A DNA stretch of 64,000 nucleotides from Rhodococcus pseudokoreensis (GCF_017068395.1 NZ_CP070619.1:6200001-6264000); one strand, 5' to 3'. Numbered from the stretch's first letter, positions 36,697 to 45,704 are shown. Notes: generated by a model not told the origin, from the sequence alone. Program-made: numbers and translations.

Positions 36697-37458
36697 TCAG
36701 CCGCGGGTCGGCGAAGGGTTGGCAGAGGTGTTGGCAAGGGCCGCGGCCACGCGTTTCGACAGCTCGTCGCGAACCACCCGGACCGTCGCCGACCGCAGGT
36801 GGACACGGTCGTCCTGGTGATAGAGGTAGCGGCCGTCCGCTTCCACATCGATCCACGTCAGTTCGCCCAGAACCGGCTCGTCGAGCCCGCTGCGCGCACC
36901 GCGGATGCAGATGTACCCGATCCCGGTCCGTGGTCGGCCGACGATCCCGCGCAGCCGAGTGCCGTCGGAGGCTCGGGCATTCTGCAGGACGGAAGTGCCG
37001 GTGCCTCGGTTCTGGACGTCGTCGGGGTGCGCGGTCAGCGACGGAGTTCGTCCGGGAGCGCAGTCGGGCAGGTCGTCCAGAAGTCGGTCGGTGAACCCGT
37101 CGACGCTCTCCGCGCCCGCGTCGATGCGGATGTCGCCGCGGCCCGGTTCGCCGCGGAGTTGTTCGGCGACGACGGCGACCCGGCCCCGGATGCTGCCCCG
37201 CCGCCGAATCCCGGAGTCGAGTTCGGGGGAGGGGGCGAGCACCGTGACGGACACTTGTGGGTTCCGCAGCGCCTGGATCGCCGCGACCAGTTTCGGTTCG
37301 TCGAGCGCGGACCGCCACTGCTCCAGTTCGCGTTGCTGGATCGCATACTGGTCTTCCGTTGCGGCCGCGGACCGGTACTTCAGTGGGTACGGCATCCGGT
37401 CGAGATCGGTTGCCTCCCAAAGGTACATGAATTGGGCTGACGTCAGCCGCCAGTTCAT
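36697..37458 (-). CDS. EspG-family ESX secretion-associated protein
   Basis: A 253-residue protein that fits the EspG family: an N-terminal WRLTSAQFMYLWEATDLDRMPYPL, a middle VSVTVLAPSPE strand, and a C-terminal HLRSATVRVVRDELSKRVAAAL. EspG proteins are cytosolic chaperones that bind PE-PPE substrates of type VII secretion. The gene is coupled by ATGA to the PPE-like gene upstream, which is its likely client. No ESX core (EccC, EccD, MycP) lies in this window, so export would use a system encoded elsewhere. Confidence 0.82.
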   Translation of the reverse strand: MNWRLTSAQFMYLWEATDLDRMPYPLKYRSAAATEDQYAIQQRELEQWRSALDEPKLVAAIQALRNPQVSVTVLAPSPELDSGIRRRGSIRGRVAVVAEQLRGEPGRGDIRIDAGAESVDGFTDRLLDDLPDCAPGRTPSLTAHPDDVQNRGTGTSVLQNARASDGTRLRGIVGRPRTGIGYICIRGARSGLDEPVLGELTWIDVEADGRYLYHQDDRVHLRSATVRVVRDELSKRVAAALANTSANPSPTRG

Positions 37459-38810
37459 GCGCCGATCACCGGCGGTGCGACGGGGTCGAGTTTGCCGATC
37501 AGTTCGTTGCCGTTGTCGACGGTGATGAGGTAGCTCGGCGTCTGATGCTCCGTGTCGCCCTCGCCGTGTCCGCCTGCCCGGCCGGGCGCACCCATCATGC
37601 CGGGTGCCATACCCATCCCCGGACGACTCATGCTCGGCTTCACCGGTGTCGCCGCTGCGGCAGCGGCAGCCGCCCCGGCCCCCGCTGCGGCACCCCCCGA
37701 CGGGATCGGGCCACCCGGAACCACACCGCCCGAGTTGGACTCGGAGTCGCGTTTGTCGTTCTTCCGGCGCGTGCTCGACGCCGAACCCCCGACGCCCGAC
37801 CCGCCGGCACCGGACCTCCCACTACCGCCGATTCCGCCATAACCCGCGCCGCCCGCGCCGCTGCCCTGGGGGCCCGCACCAGCAGCGTTCTGCGCATTCG
37901 CAGCCGCAGTCTGTGCAGCCGAACCGGATCCGGCGTTGGCGCCGGGTCCCTGATTTGCGGCGGCCTGATTTGCAGCGGCCTCGGCATTCGCTGCAGACGT
38001 GGTCGCGGCATCATCCCCCGCGGACTCCGCGTCCCCAGGGGTCTCGCCATTCACAGACGCATCGCCATATCCCGACGCGGAGGAGGTACTGCTGTCGGAC
38101 GCGCTCCAGGGGTTCGAACCCTGTGGCACCGTTCCGTACGTACTCGGCACGCCACCGGAGCCGGAACCGTCGCCAGATGGGGTATAGGGCTCCGGCAACT
38201 GCGGGACGTTCGTGCCGACATCCCGGTAGTTCGGCACGTAGATCGCTTCCAACCTCCGAACCGCCTCGAGACGTGCAGCTTCCCTCTCGGTCTCGGACCT
38301 TTCGGCCGCGAGCGGACTCAGCGGGAGTTGAGACAGGACACCTTCGGAACTAGCCGGCTGAGGCACAGAGGCTTTCACATCCGCAGCCGCACTGCTCAGG
38401 ATATCGAGCTTGACGGCGATTGCCGCGATACTCGATGTCAACTGACCACTCGTTGCAGCGAGTCTCTCGGTCGCCTGTGCCGCGGCGTCCGCCGCGGCAC
38501 CCTCCCAACGTTCGGAAATCGTGTTGCGAAGAATCGCGAAGCCGAATGCAAGAGGAAGCGAATTCGAGATGCTGTGGCAGACCTGGGCGAGATCACCGAT
38601 CGCGTCGGGAACCATGGCTTGGGTTTTGTCGTACATCTCCACATGGCTCATGCCGTGGAAGCTCTCCATGGTGTTGATGTACGGATCGTCGGGCTGAGAA
38701 CCGTGGGATAGCTTGTCGGCAGAATCCTGCAAGCTTGATCGTCGTTGATGGTCTGCGCCGTGAGGGCTCAGCGAGTCAAGGATCACGGAGCGTGGGTCCT
38801 TAGGTGCCAT
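37455..38810 (-). CDS. PPE-like ESX substrate with a low-complexity middle
   Basis: A 451-residue protein. Residues 45-165 are helical with a WXG motif in RWEGAAADAAAQATERL, as in PPE/WXG100-type proteins, though a true Pro-Pro-Glu start is absent. Residues about 205-400 are Gly, Ala, Ser and Asn rich with no clear fold. The last 30 residues (SYLITVDNGNELIGKLDPVAPPVIG) are ordered and resemble a tail I associate with Nocardia and Rhodococcus proteins of this type. It lies between a DUF3558 lipoprotein and its probable chaperone EspG. Export by type VII secretion is inferred. Confidence 0.75.
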   Translation of the reverse strand: MAPKDPRSVILDSLSPHGADHQRRSSLQDSADKLSHGSQPDDPYINTMESFHGMSHVEMYDKTQAMVPDAIGDLAQVCHSISNSLPLAFGFAILRNTISERWEGAAADAAAQATERLAATSGQLTSSIAAIAVKLDILSSAAADVKASVPQPASSEGVLSQLPLSPLAAERSETEREAARLEAVRRLEAIYVPNYRDVGTNVPQLPEPYTPSGDGSGSGGVPSTYGTVPQGSNPWSASDSSTSSASGYGDASVNGETPGDAESAGDDAATTSAANAEAAANQAAANQGPGANAGSGSAAQTAAANAQNAAGAGPQGSGAGGAGYGGIGGSGRSGAGGSGVGGSASSTRRKNDKRDSESNSGGVVPGGPIPSGGAAAGAGAAAAAAAATPVKPSMSRPGMGMAPGMMGAPGRAGGHGEGDTEHQTPSYLITVDNGNELIGKLDPVAPPVIGA

Positions 38811-38813
38811 CGC

Positions 38814-39398
38814 CTAGCTCTCCTTCGGTATATAGCGTTCGAAGATGCGGGCCGTGTCCTCCAAGCCGGCGCACCATTCTGCTTCCGGTGCGGCGCCTGA
38901 ATAGTCGGGAAATATGCTGCGGGTGAGGCCGAAGATTCCATACGAAGTTTCCATGCTGAGATCGCACGAGTTTGTGACGCCGCTGTTGAACTTCAAGAGT
39001 CCTCGTCGCCCGTTGATTTCGATCGGGGTGGAGTGTTCTCTCGACTTCTCTTCTTCCTCAGCAAAAGTGATGTTTCCTGAGAGTACGTTCATCCCATAAA
39101 GCCGCTGAGGCGTCTTATAGCTGCATCCGAGGAAGGTGTACTCGTCTGGAGTGAAGTCCGCGTTCTTCTCAGTCGCAGGGTTATAGCCAGCCTCAATCAA
39201 CGCTGAGTCAGGGATGTCCAGGCATGGATCAAAAGTGACTTGCGGGCGATCGGATTTGTCGACATGACGCGGTGCTCGAATTGTGGGTTGTACTTCAGAG
39301 TTGTCCGAACCGGCTGATGCCGTCGTGGCCTGAGTGCTGCAGCCAACGAGGATCAAAGCGACCGACGCAACGCCTATGACTTCTCTTGTGCGATTCAT
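38814..39398 (-). CDS. DUF3558 lipoprotein
   Basis: A 194-residue lipoprotein: a short basic N-terminus, a hydrophobic stretch VIGVASVALILVG and a lipobox with C20 (ILVGCS). The mature part carries a DUF3558-like pattern, with FDPCLDIPDSALIEAGYNP, FLGCSYKT and a late WCAGLEDTARIFERYIP, giving four likely disulfide cysteines. DUF3558 lipoproteins often accompany PPE and EspG genes in Rhodococcus and Nocardia. The base composition is visibly lower in GC than its neighbours. The ATG overlaps the stop of the small gene upstream. Confidence 0.83.
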   Translation of the reverse strand: MNRTREVIGVASVALILVGCSTQATTASAGSDNSEVQPTIRAPRHVDKSDRPQVTFDPCLDIPDSALIEAGYNPATEKNADFTPDEYTFLGCSYKTPQRLYGMNVLSGNITFAEEEEKSREHSTPIEINGRRGLLKFNSGVTNSCDLSMETSYGIFGLTRSIFPDYSGAAPEAEWCAGLEDTARIFERYIPKES

Positions 39399-39736
39399 TT
39401 GTCTATCTGCTCCCGGATCGCAACAATGGCGTTGCCAATTGCACTGTCAGCGTCAGCGAATGCGTCCCCTCCAGCCAAGAACGTGTCTCGCATCAAGGTG
39501 ATTGCATCGCGAAACTGGTTCAATCGTTCATGAACTGAGCCGCCATCGCCGGTGAACTTTCTCGTGTACCCAGCTTGGAGTTCCAGTGCCGAGTCGAACC
39601 CACCGAAGCCGCTGACGAACCGAAGTCGATCGGCCAACATCACCGCATCGTCTAGTTGCTCGAGCATCGTGTTGCACACGCCAACACACTTCTCGATTGC
39701 GTCATCTTCCAGACGCAGTGTTTTGCTCATTCCCAT
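39395..39736 (-). CDS. Small helical WXG100-like protein of the ESX-type cassette
   Basis: A 113-residue, mostly helical protein without a signal peptide. It has an SGFGGFDSALELQAGY turn region between two predicted helices, which resembles the helix-turn-helix of WXG100/ESAT-6-type proteins though no WXG triplet is present. The start may be the ATG at 39736 or at 39730; both follow a G-rich stretch. It begins a minus-strand run through DUF3558, PPE-like and EspG genes, with ATGA coupling to the next gene. Secretion with the PPE-like protein is a hypothesis. Confidence 0.65.
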   Translation of the reverse strand: MGMSKTLRLEDDAIEKCVGVCNTMLEQLDDAVMLADRLRFVSGFGGFDSALELQAGYTRKFTGDGGSVHERLNQFRDAITLMRDTFLAGGDAFADADSAIGNAIVAIREQIDK

Positions 39737-39828
39737 CCCCCCCAGTGCTCGACAGGACCCCCTCGGCCGCGTGCGGAGATGCTACCGCACGGGTGTGTCA
39801 CTCGGTCTAGTGCGCAGCGCTGTGATAC

Positions 39829-41172
39829 TCAGGCTGCGTTGAGGAATTCGATGAGGATGCGTTCGACGGGTGAGTTGGTCTCAACTTCGCGGAATGGCAA
39901 TGGTTTCGGTAGTGGTGGTGCCGTCGATCGGTACCGGTGTCCGGTGGGGGTGTAGACCTCGATCTGGTGCAGACCTCCGGGCCGTTGACGAGGGGTGGCG
40001 TTCCACCCTGCGCCCTGCTTGGCGTAGTTGCAGGCTGCACACAGACCGGCGCCATTGTGCGCGGTGGTCGGGCCCTCGCTTTCGCGGGGTCGGATGTGGT
40101 CGTGGTGCCGGATCGGGGCATCGCACCAGGGTGTCCGGCAGGTTCGATCGCGTAGATCGATCAGCCTCGCCAACCCGGCGGGGAAGCAACGGGCCTGGGA
40201 CTCGGTCGCGGTCAGCGCTCCCGACTGCGGGTTGGCGTAGAGACGGCGCAGGTTCACCCGCGTCGCATCCCCGGTGTCCGGATCGATCGCGGCCTGGACT
40301 GCCTCGGAAATCCAGTGCCCCGCCAGTTCGGCGGGAACGGGACCGTATCCCTGCACGTAGGCGGGTTCGGATCCTCTGTCGAGGAGGGCACGGTCGGAGA
40401 TCACCAGGTTCACGGTGATCGGAGGTGTCGTCGCCGTGTGGTGCGTGCCGGTGATTCGGGACACGAGAAGGTCGGCCATGATCTGCGACCGCGTGCGTTC
40501 GTCGCCGGCGGCGAGGATCGAATCGGCGTCACGTGCGAGGGTGGCGTGCACTGCGACGCCTTCCGCGACCGGCAGCAGGGCGCTGACGTAGGCCATGGTG
40601 TCCGGGGCGGGACGGGAGGTGACCCGCCGATCCGACACGGCTTTGCGGGCCCGTCGCACCACGGCCTCGGCGTCGACTTCTGCGGCGGCCGCGCGGACTT
40701 TCGCGCACACCGCCCCGTCGCCGAGACCGTCCAGCGTCGCCGGGTCGCCGCACAGGAGGTGATCGAGTGCCGTGCGGTCCTCTCTGGTCAGGCATGCGGT
40801 TTCGCGGACGAGGATCGTTGCACGCCATTCGCTGAGCGCCCCTCGTTCGAGCAGGGCCAGGGTGCACGGCATCTCGTGGGCGAGCGCGGTCGCCATGCCG
40901 AGGTGGCGACCACCGCGAAATGGCGAGTCCCGTCGTGCCAGCGCCACCTGGTTGGCGATGCCGCGCCCTCGCTGCGGCAGCGGCACATTGCGGTTCGCTC
41001 GTTCGGCTCGGATGGAGGCGTCGAGGTCTGCGGTAACCCGGGCCTGCACGCCGGCGCATGCGGCCTTCACTTCTTCCAACACGCGGAGTACATCGATGCG
41101 CGTCGCATCGTCGATGTCCCGATCGAGTTTCGGCAACTCGGCCAGAAACGCGATTACCGCCCCTGCATCCAC
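39829..41172 (-). CDS. 13E12-repeat family protein, DUF222 with HNH endonuclease domain
   Basis: A 447-residue protein. Residues 1-300 match the DUF222 region of the 13E12 repeat family (AELPKLDRDIDDATRIDVLRVLEEVKAA, then GALSEWRATILVRETACLT). The C-terminal HNH nuclease reads CRTPWCDAPIRHHDHIRP, then NGAGLCAACNYAKQ. These proteins are multicopy in mycolic-acid actinomycetes and may have a mobile history, but no inverted repeats are seen here. The start is a GTG at 41172 after a G-rich site. Function unknown beyond probable DNA cleavage. Confidence 0.85.
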   Translation of the reverse strand: MDAGAVIAFLAELPKLDRDIDDATRIDVLRVLEEVKAACAGVQARVTADLDASIRAERANRNVPLPQRGRGIANQVALARRDSPFRGGRHLGMATALAHEMPCTLALLERGALSEWRATILVRETACLTREDRTALDHLLCGDPATLDGLGDGAVCAKVRAAAAEVDAEAVVRRARKAVSDRRVTSRPAPDTMAYVSALLPVAEGVAVHATLARDADSILAAGDERTRSQIMADLLVSRITGTHHTATTPPITVNLVISDRALLDRGSEPAYVQGYGPVPAELAGHWISEAVQAAIDPDTGDATRVNLRRLYANPQSGALTATESQARCFPAGLARLIDLRDRTCRTPWCDAPIRHHDHIRPRESEGPTTAHNGAGLCAACNYAKQGAGWNATPRQRPGGLHQIEVYTPTGHRYRSTAPPLPKPLPFREVETNSPVERILIEFLNAA

Positions 41173-41275
41173 CCCGACCCCCCACGATTGTCGAATCCCC
41201 CGAATCGAACGTATGTTCTATCTTAGCCCGATCCGGGGGCGCAGGCAATACCCAAGGCGATCCCTCAGGCAATGC

Positions 41276-41875
41276 CTACGCTGCCCCGACCAGTCGCATC
41301 GCGAGGCCGGCGTAGAGGTCCGCGACGGCTTCCGGTTCGGTGTAGGCGCCCGCGGGAAACCAGCGGCAGATGTCGACGCACAGTGACATGAGGGCGAGTG
41401 TGACGCCTTCGCCGTCGGGGACGGTGAATTCGCCGGATGCCGCGCCGGCGTCGACGACGGAGCGGACGATGTGGGTGATGTCGCGGCGGAGTTTGACCAC
41501 GTCGCGGTAGTGCTCCGGCGTGAGGGCGTTGAGTTCGTACTGCACGACGCGGGCCTGCGCGTGGTGGGTGGCCTGCCAGCTCGCGAACGCGCCGATCAGT
41601 GCCTGCAGCCTCGTTGACGGCGACTCGTCGGGTAGGTCGGCGTTCTTCACGATGTCGAGTGCGCCGGTGTGGCCTTCGTAACTGATCGCGAAGAGCAGTT
41701 CTTCCTTGGAGCGGTAGTGCGGGTACATCGCGGCCGGGCTCATGTCGAGGCGGGCGGCGATCTCGCGAGTGGTGGTGCCGCCGTATCCGCTGGTAGCAAA
41801 GGCGTCGACGGCTGCGGCTCGGATGCGGGCGGCAGCCTTGGACGGGCTGATCACCTGGCTGGGTGATTCGCTCAT
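41276..41875 (-). CDS. TetR-family transcriptional regulator
   Basis: A 199-residue regulator with an N-terminal HTH (RIRAAAVDAFATSGYGGTTTREIAARLDMSPAAMYPHYRSKEELL). The ATG at 41875 is chosen because GGAG precedes it; earlier in-frame starts lack a site. It is divergent from the acyl-CoA dehydrogenase gene at 42016, and two tandem palindromes lie between them. It likely represses that gene and its own transcription and is released by an acyl-CoA or related ligand. The ligand is inferred only from context. Confidence 0.87.
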   Translation of the reverse strand: MSESPSQVISPSKAAARIRAAAVDAFATSGYGGTTTREIAARLDMSPAAMYPHYRSKEELLFAISYEGHTGALDIVKNADLPDESPSTRLQALIGAFASWQATHHAQARVVQYELNALTPEHYRDVVKLRRDITHIVRSVVDAGAASGEFTVPDGEGVTLALMSLCVDICRWFPAGAYTEPEAVADLYAGLAMRLVGAA

Positions 41876-41932
41876 GTCTGTCTCCATCCTCGGCTGCGCG
41901 GCTGTTGACAATACCGCGTCACACATTCAGTA

Positions 41933-41965
41933 TAAGCAAGCGCTTAGAAAATAAGCAGACGCTTA
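41933..41965. promoter_or_regulatory. Two tandem TetR-type operators
   Basis: TAAGCAAGCGCTTA (41933-41946) and TAAGCAGACGCTTA (41952-41965) share perfect TAAGC/GCTTA arms around four bases and are spaced 19 bases. They lie in the divergent region between the TetR gene and the acyl-CoA dehydrogenase gene. Confidence 0.7.
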
Positions 41966-42015
41966 CATGCTCGAAGCGTGAACCAGTCAAAGCTCGACAT
42001 CCAGAAGGAGCGGTC

Positions 42016-43161
42016 ATGCGACGCACCCTGTACGGCCCCGATCACGAGGCGTTCCGCGAATCGGTCCGGGAGTTCGTGAACCGCAACCTGCTGCCGGTGG
42101 CAGACAAGCTCATCGCGCAGCGCTTCATCGACCGCGAGATCTGGCTCGAAGCGGGCCGCAACGGCTTCCTCGGCCTCGAGGTCCCCGAGGCGTACGGCGG
42201 AAGCGAGGCCGGCGACTACCGGTTCAACGCAGTCCTCGGAGAGGAACTCGCACGCGCAAGCGCCGCAGTGTCGTCGAGCTTCGGTATCCACGCCGACGTC
42301 GTCGCGCCCTACCTCGTGCAGCTCACGACCGAGGAGCAGAAGCAGCGCTGGCTGCCCAAGTTCTGCACCGGTGAACTGCTCACCGCGATCGGCATGACCG
42401 AGCCCTCCGGTGGTTCCGACCTCGCCTCGCTCAAGACCACCGCGGTCAAGGACGGCGACGACTGGATCATCAACGGTTCCAAGACATTCATCACCAACGG
42501 CTACAACGCCGACCTGGTGATCGTCGCCGCCCGCACCAGCCCCGAGAAGAAGTCCAAGGGCATCACCCTGTTCGCCGTCGAGACGGGCATGGAGGGCTTC
42601 GAACGTGGACGCAAGCTCGACAAGGTCGGCCAGCACGAGTCCGACACCGCCGAGCTGTTCTTCGAGAACGTGCGGGTGCCGTCGACGAACATCATCGGCG
42701 AGATCGACCGCGGATTCATCCACATGATGGAGATGCTGCCGCAGGAGCGTGTCGGCGCCGCCGTCTCGAACATCGCGCACGCCGCGCCGATTCTCGAGGA
42801 GACGATCCAGTACGCAAAGGACCGCAAGGCATTCGGGCAGCCCATCGGGTCGCTGCAGTGGAACAAATTCCTGCTCGCCGACCTCGTCACCCGCGTCGAG
42901 GTCACCCAGGCCTACGTCGACAACTGCGTCGCCGCACACGCCGACGGCGAGCTGACGGCAGTGGACGCCGCGAAGGCCAAGTGGTGGACTGCTCAGGTGC
43001 AGAACGAGGTCCTCGACCACTGCGTGCAGCTGCACGGTGGCTACGGGTTCATGACCGAATACCGTGCCGCGCGTGCGTGGATGGATGCCCGTGTCACCAA
43101 GATCTGGGCGGGTTCGAACGAGATCATGAAGGAACTGATCGGCCGCGACCTCGGCCTCTGA
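42016..43161 (+). CDS. Acyl-CoA dehydrogenase
   Basis: A 381-residue flavoprotein of the acyl-CoA dehydrogenase family. Key segments are GMTEPSGGSDLASLKTTAVKDGDDWIINGSKTFITNG for FAD and substrate, QERVGAAVSNIAHAA, and the C-terminal QLHGGYGFMTEYRAARAWMDARVTKIWAGSNEIMKELIGR. It resembles long-chain-type enzymes. It introduces the first double bond in an acyl-CoA. The start at 42016 follows AAGGAG. The downstream short-chain dehydrogenase may act on the next step. Chain length cannot be told. Confidence 0.9.
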   Translation: MRRTLYGPDHEAFRESVREFVNRNLLPVADKLIAQRFIDREIWLEAGRNGFLGLEVPEAYGGSEAGDYRFNAVLGEELARASAAVSSSFGIHADVVAPYLVQLTTEEQKQRWLPKFCTGELLTAIGMTEPSGGSDLASLKTTAVKDGDDWIINGSKTFITNGYNADLVIVAARTSPEKKSKGITLFAVETGMEGFERGRKLDKVGQHESDTAELFFENVRVPSTNIIGEIDRGFIHMMEMLPQERVGAAVSNIAHAAPILEETIQYAKDRKAFGQPIGSLQWNKFLLADLVTRVEVTQAYVDNCVAAHADGELTAVDAAKAKWWTAQVQNEVLDHCVQLHGGYGFMTEYRAARAWMDARVTKIWAGSNEIMKELIGRDLGL

Positions 43162-43202
43162 GTCCGCACCCCCACAGCCCGACGACAAAGGAGTCGCTTC
43201 GT

Positions 43203-43964
43203 ATGTCCGTTCTCGACAAGTTCAGCTTGACCGATCGGGTGGTCGTCGTGACCGGTGCGTCGTCGGGCCTCGGGGTGGCGTTCGCGCAGGCGGCGGCGGA
43301 GGCAGGCGCCGACGTGGTGCTGGCTGCGCGCCGCACCGACCGTCTGGAGAAGACCGCCAAACTGGTGCGGGCGGCGGGACGTGAGGCGCTGTGCGTCGCG
43401 ACGGACATCGCCGACCCGGCGCAGGCGCAGAACATGATCGACGCGGCCATGGAGAAGTTCGGCCGCGTGGACGTTCTCGTCAACAACGCGGGCGTCGGTA
43501 CGGCCGTCCCCGCGACGAGGGAGACGCCCGAACAGTTCCGGCAGGTCGTCGACATCAACCTGAACGGCTCCTACTGGGCGGCGCAGGCGGCGGGCAGGGT
43601 CATGAAGCCGGGCAGCGCGATCGTGAACATCGCGAGCGTGCTGGGCCTCACGACCGCGGGACTTCCGCAGGCCGCGTACGCCGCGAGCAAGGCCGGGGTC
43701 ATCGGTCTGACCCGCGACCTCGCGCAGCAGTGGGGCGCTCGCAAGGGCATCCGGGTGAATGCGATCGCTCCCGGGTTCTTCGAGTCGGAGATGACCGACC
43801 AGTACCAGGACGGGTACCTCGAATCGATGAAATCGCGTCTGGTTCTCGGTCGCCTCGGTGATCCGGAGGAGCTGGCCGCGACCGTGGTCTGGCTCGCGTC
43901 GGACGCCGCGGCGTACGTCACCGGTCAGACGATCGCGGTGGACGGCGGCATCACGATCACCTGA
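43203..43964 (+). CDS. Short-chain dehydrogenase/reductase
   Basis: A 253-residue classical SDR with TGASSGLG at residues 18-25, NNAGVG, a catalytic serine in NIASVLG and the YAASK pair YxxxK. The C-terminus ends GQTIAVDGG, as in FabG-like enzymes. It follows the acyl-CoA dehydrogenase by 41 bases in the same orientation and may oxidise a 3-hydroxyacyl-CoA or a similar alcohol. A GGAG site lies upstream. The specific substrate is unknown. Confidence 0.87.
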   Translation: MSVLDKFSLTDRVVVVTGASSGLGVAFAQAAAEAGADVVLAARRTDRLEKTAKLVRAAGREALCVATDIADPAQAQNMIDAAMEKFGRVDVLVNNAGVGTAVPATRETPEQFRQVVDINLNGSYWAAQAAGRVMKPGSAIVNIASVLGLTTAGLPQAAYAASKAGVIGLTRDLAQQWGARKGIRVNAIAPGFFESEMTDQYQDGYLESMKSRLVLGRLGDPEELAATVVWLASDAAAYVTGQTIAVDGGITIT

Positions 43965-44008
43965 GCGCCGGGTTGGGCGGGGCTGCGGTGCTGGCGTATA
44001 AGTAGGAA

Positions 44009-44704
44009 ATGACCACGCGCACCGTCCATGAAGAGTGGGACGATCAGCCCGCCCCGTCGATGGCGGCCACCGATCTGCTGCGGGAGCCTCCGGCGACCCC
44101 TCGCGGTGCACGCACGCGCGCGGCGTTGGTGGCGGCCGCGCGGACGGTGTTCGAGCGGTCCGGGTACCTCGACGCCAGGCTCACCGACATCACGAAGGAA
44201 GCGAACTGCTCGACGGGGTCGTTCTACACGTACTTCGACAACAAGGAGCAGGTCTTCGCCGCCGTCCTCGAGGTCGCGCAGGAAGACATGATGCACCCGG
44301 GCATGAAGCGGGTGCAGGACACCGACGACCCCTACGCGGTGCTGGAGGCGAGCAACCGCGCCTACCTGGAGGCTTATCGGCGCAACGCCAAGCTGATGGG
44401 GCTGCTCGAGCAGGTGGCGCACATCGATCCGGCGTTCGCGGATCTGCGGCGTCAGCGGGCCGACGCGTTCATCGCGCGCAACGCGCGAGGTATCGCGGAG
44501 TTGCAGGCGCGGGGCATCGCCGACAAGGAACTGGATCCGATGCTGGCGTCGCGGGCGTTGTCGGGGATGGTCAGCAGGCTGGCGTACAACGTGTTCGTGG
44601 CCAGCGCGAACGGGACCGACGGCACTCCCGTCGACTTCGATGACGTCGTGTTCACCACGACGCGGATCTGGGCGAACGGACTGAGGTTCCCCGAGCGGAG
44701 CTGA
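44009..44704 (+). CDS. TetR-family transcriptional regulator
   Basis: A 231-residue regulator. A variable leader of about 30 residues precedes the HTH (RAALVAAARTVFERSGYLDARLTDITKEANCSTGSFYTYFDNKEQVF). The C-terminal ligand domain resembles those of actinobacterial TetR proteins near lipid genes. It lies between two SDR genes on the same strand, 44 bases after the first and 123 bases before the second. Its target is not clear; no palindrome as clear as those of the other two TetR loci was found. Confidence 0.85.
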   Translation: MTTRTVHEEWDDQPAPSMAATDLLREPPATPRGARTRAALVAAARTVFERSGYLDARLTDITKEANCSTGSFYTYFDNKEQVFAAVLEVAQEDMMHPGMKRVQDTDDPYAVLEASNRAYLEAYRRNAKLMGLLEQVAHIDPAFADLRRQRADAFIARNARGIAELQARGIADKELDPMLASRALSGMVSRLAYNVFVASANGTDGTPVDFDDVVFTTTRIWANGLRFPERS

Positions 44705-44827
44705 GCTCTCGCCGGCGGCGTGAGCGTGTGGGACACTTCGGTCCAGAAAACTGAATCCGACACCGGGTTCAAGTTATTTCTGTGGAAGACTGGGGCCACG
44801 TCCGTGTCCCCCCGAGGGAGGAATCTC

Positions 44828-45637
44828 GTGCAGGTTGCGCAGAAGGTCGCCGTCGTCACCGGTGGCGGCGGTGGAATCGGCAGTGCACTCGCGGAGCGGC
44901 TCGCCGCCGAGGGTGCCAAGGTCGTCGTCACCGACCTCGACGGCACCGGGCTGGAAGCGATCGTCCGGAGAATCGACGCCGACCATCCCGGCGCCGCCCT
45001 GGCAGTGCAGGCCGACGCGTCCGACGACGCTCAGATCGCGTCGGTCATCGACGCCGCGGAGCAGGCCTTCGGCCCCGTCGACCTCTACTTCGCCAATGCG
45101 GGTGTCGCGGCAGGCGACCAACTCGAACCCGACGACGCCGTGTGGGACCTCGCCCTCGACGTGAACGTCCGGGCGCACATCCGGGCCGCCCGCCGCCTCG
45201 TTCCCGGCTGGATCGAGCGCGGGGAGGGGTACTTCATCAGCACGGCGTCGGCTGCCGGGCTGCTCACACAGATCGGTTCCGCCCCCTACTCGGTGACCAA
45301 GCACGCCGCCGTCGGATTCGCCGAATGGCTGTCGGTCACCTACGGCGACAAGGGCGTCCGCGTCAGCTGCCTGTGCCCGATGGGCGTCAACACCAAACTG
45401 CTCACCGACGACGCCGCCCTGTCGGCCACCGCCGCACGCGCCGTCACCACCGCGGGTTCCGTGCTCGAGCCGTCCGAGGTGGCCGAATGCGTGCTCGCCG
45501 CAATGGAAGCCGAACAATTCCTGATCCTTCCGCACCCCGAGGTGCTGGAAATGTACCGGCACAAGGGTGCCGACTACGACCGATGGATCCGGGGCATGCG
45601 CCGCTATCAGGCGACGCTCCTGGCCCAGCCGTCCTGA
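44828..45637 (+). CDS. Short-chain dehydrogenase/reductase
   Basis: A 269-residue SDR with a glycine-rich TGGGGGIG motif, a FANAGVA segment, the serine in ISTASAAGLL and the YSVTK catalytic pair. The extended C-terminus (EAEQFLILPHPEVLEMYRHKGADYDRWIRGMRR) is typical of a subgroup common in mycobacteria. The GTG start at 44828 follows GGGAGGA. The next two genes follow on the same strand after 67 and 3 bases, so this is probably a three-gene operon. Substrate unknown. Confidence 0.85.
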   Translation: MQVAQKVAVVTGGGGGIGSALAERLAAEGAKVVVTDLDGTGLEAIVRRIDADHPGAALAVQADASDDAQIASVIDAAEQAFGPVDLYFANAGVAAGDQLEPDDAVWDLALDVNVRAHIRAARRLVPGWIERGEGYFISTASAAGLLTQIGSAPYSVTKHAAVGFAEWLSVTYGDKGVRVSCLCPMGVNTKLLTDDAALSATAARAVTTAGSVLEPSEVAECVLAAMEAEQFLILPHPEVLEMYRHKGADYDRWIRGMRRYQATLLAQPS

Positions 45638-45704
45638 CCCTACCGAGAAGCGAACTGCGCGAATACCGTACGAAGACCGAGAACAACCAGCATGGAGGAA
45701 ACAA

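Noticed and set aside
37640..38200. Possible repeat array in the Gly/Ala-rich part of the PPE-like gene
   Set aside because: The DNA has codon-level low complexity but no fixed repeat unit; it is explained by the coding sequence.
39829..41172. 13E12-family gene as a mobile element
   Set aside because: No flanking inverted or direct repeats and no transposase were found, so only the gene is reported.
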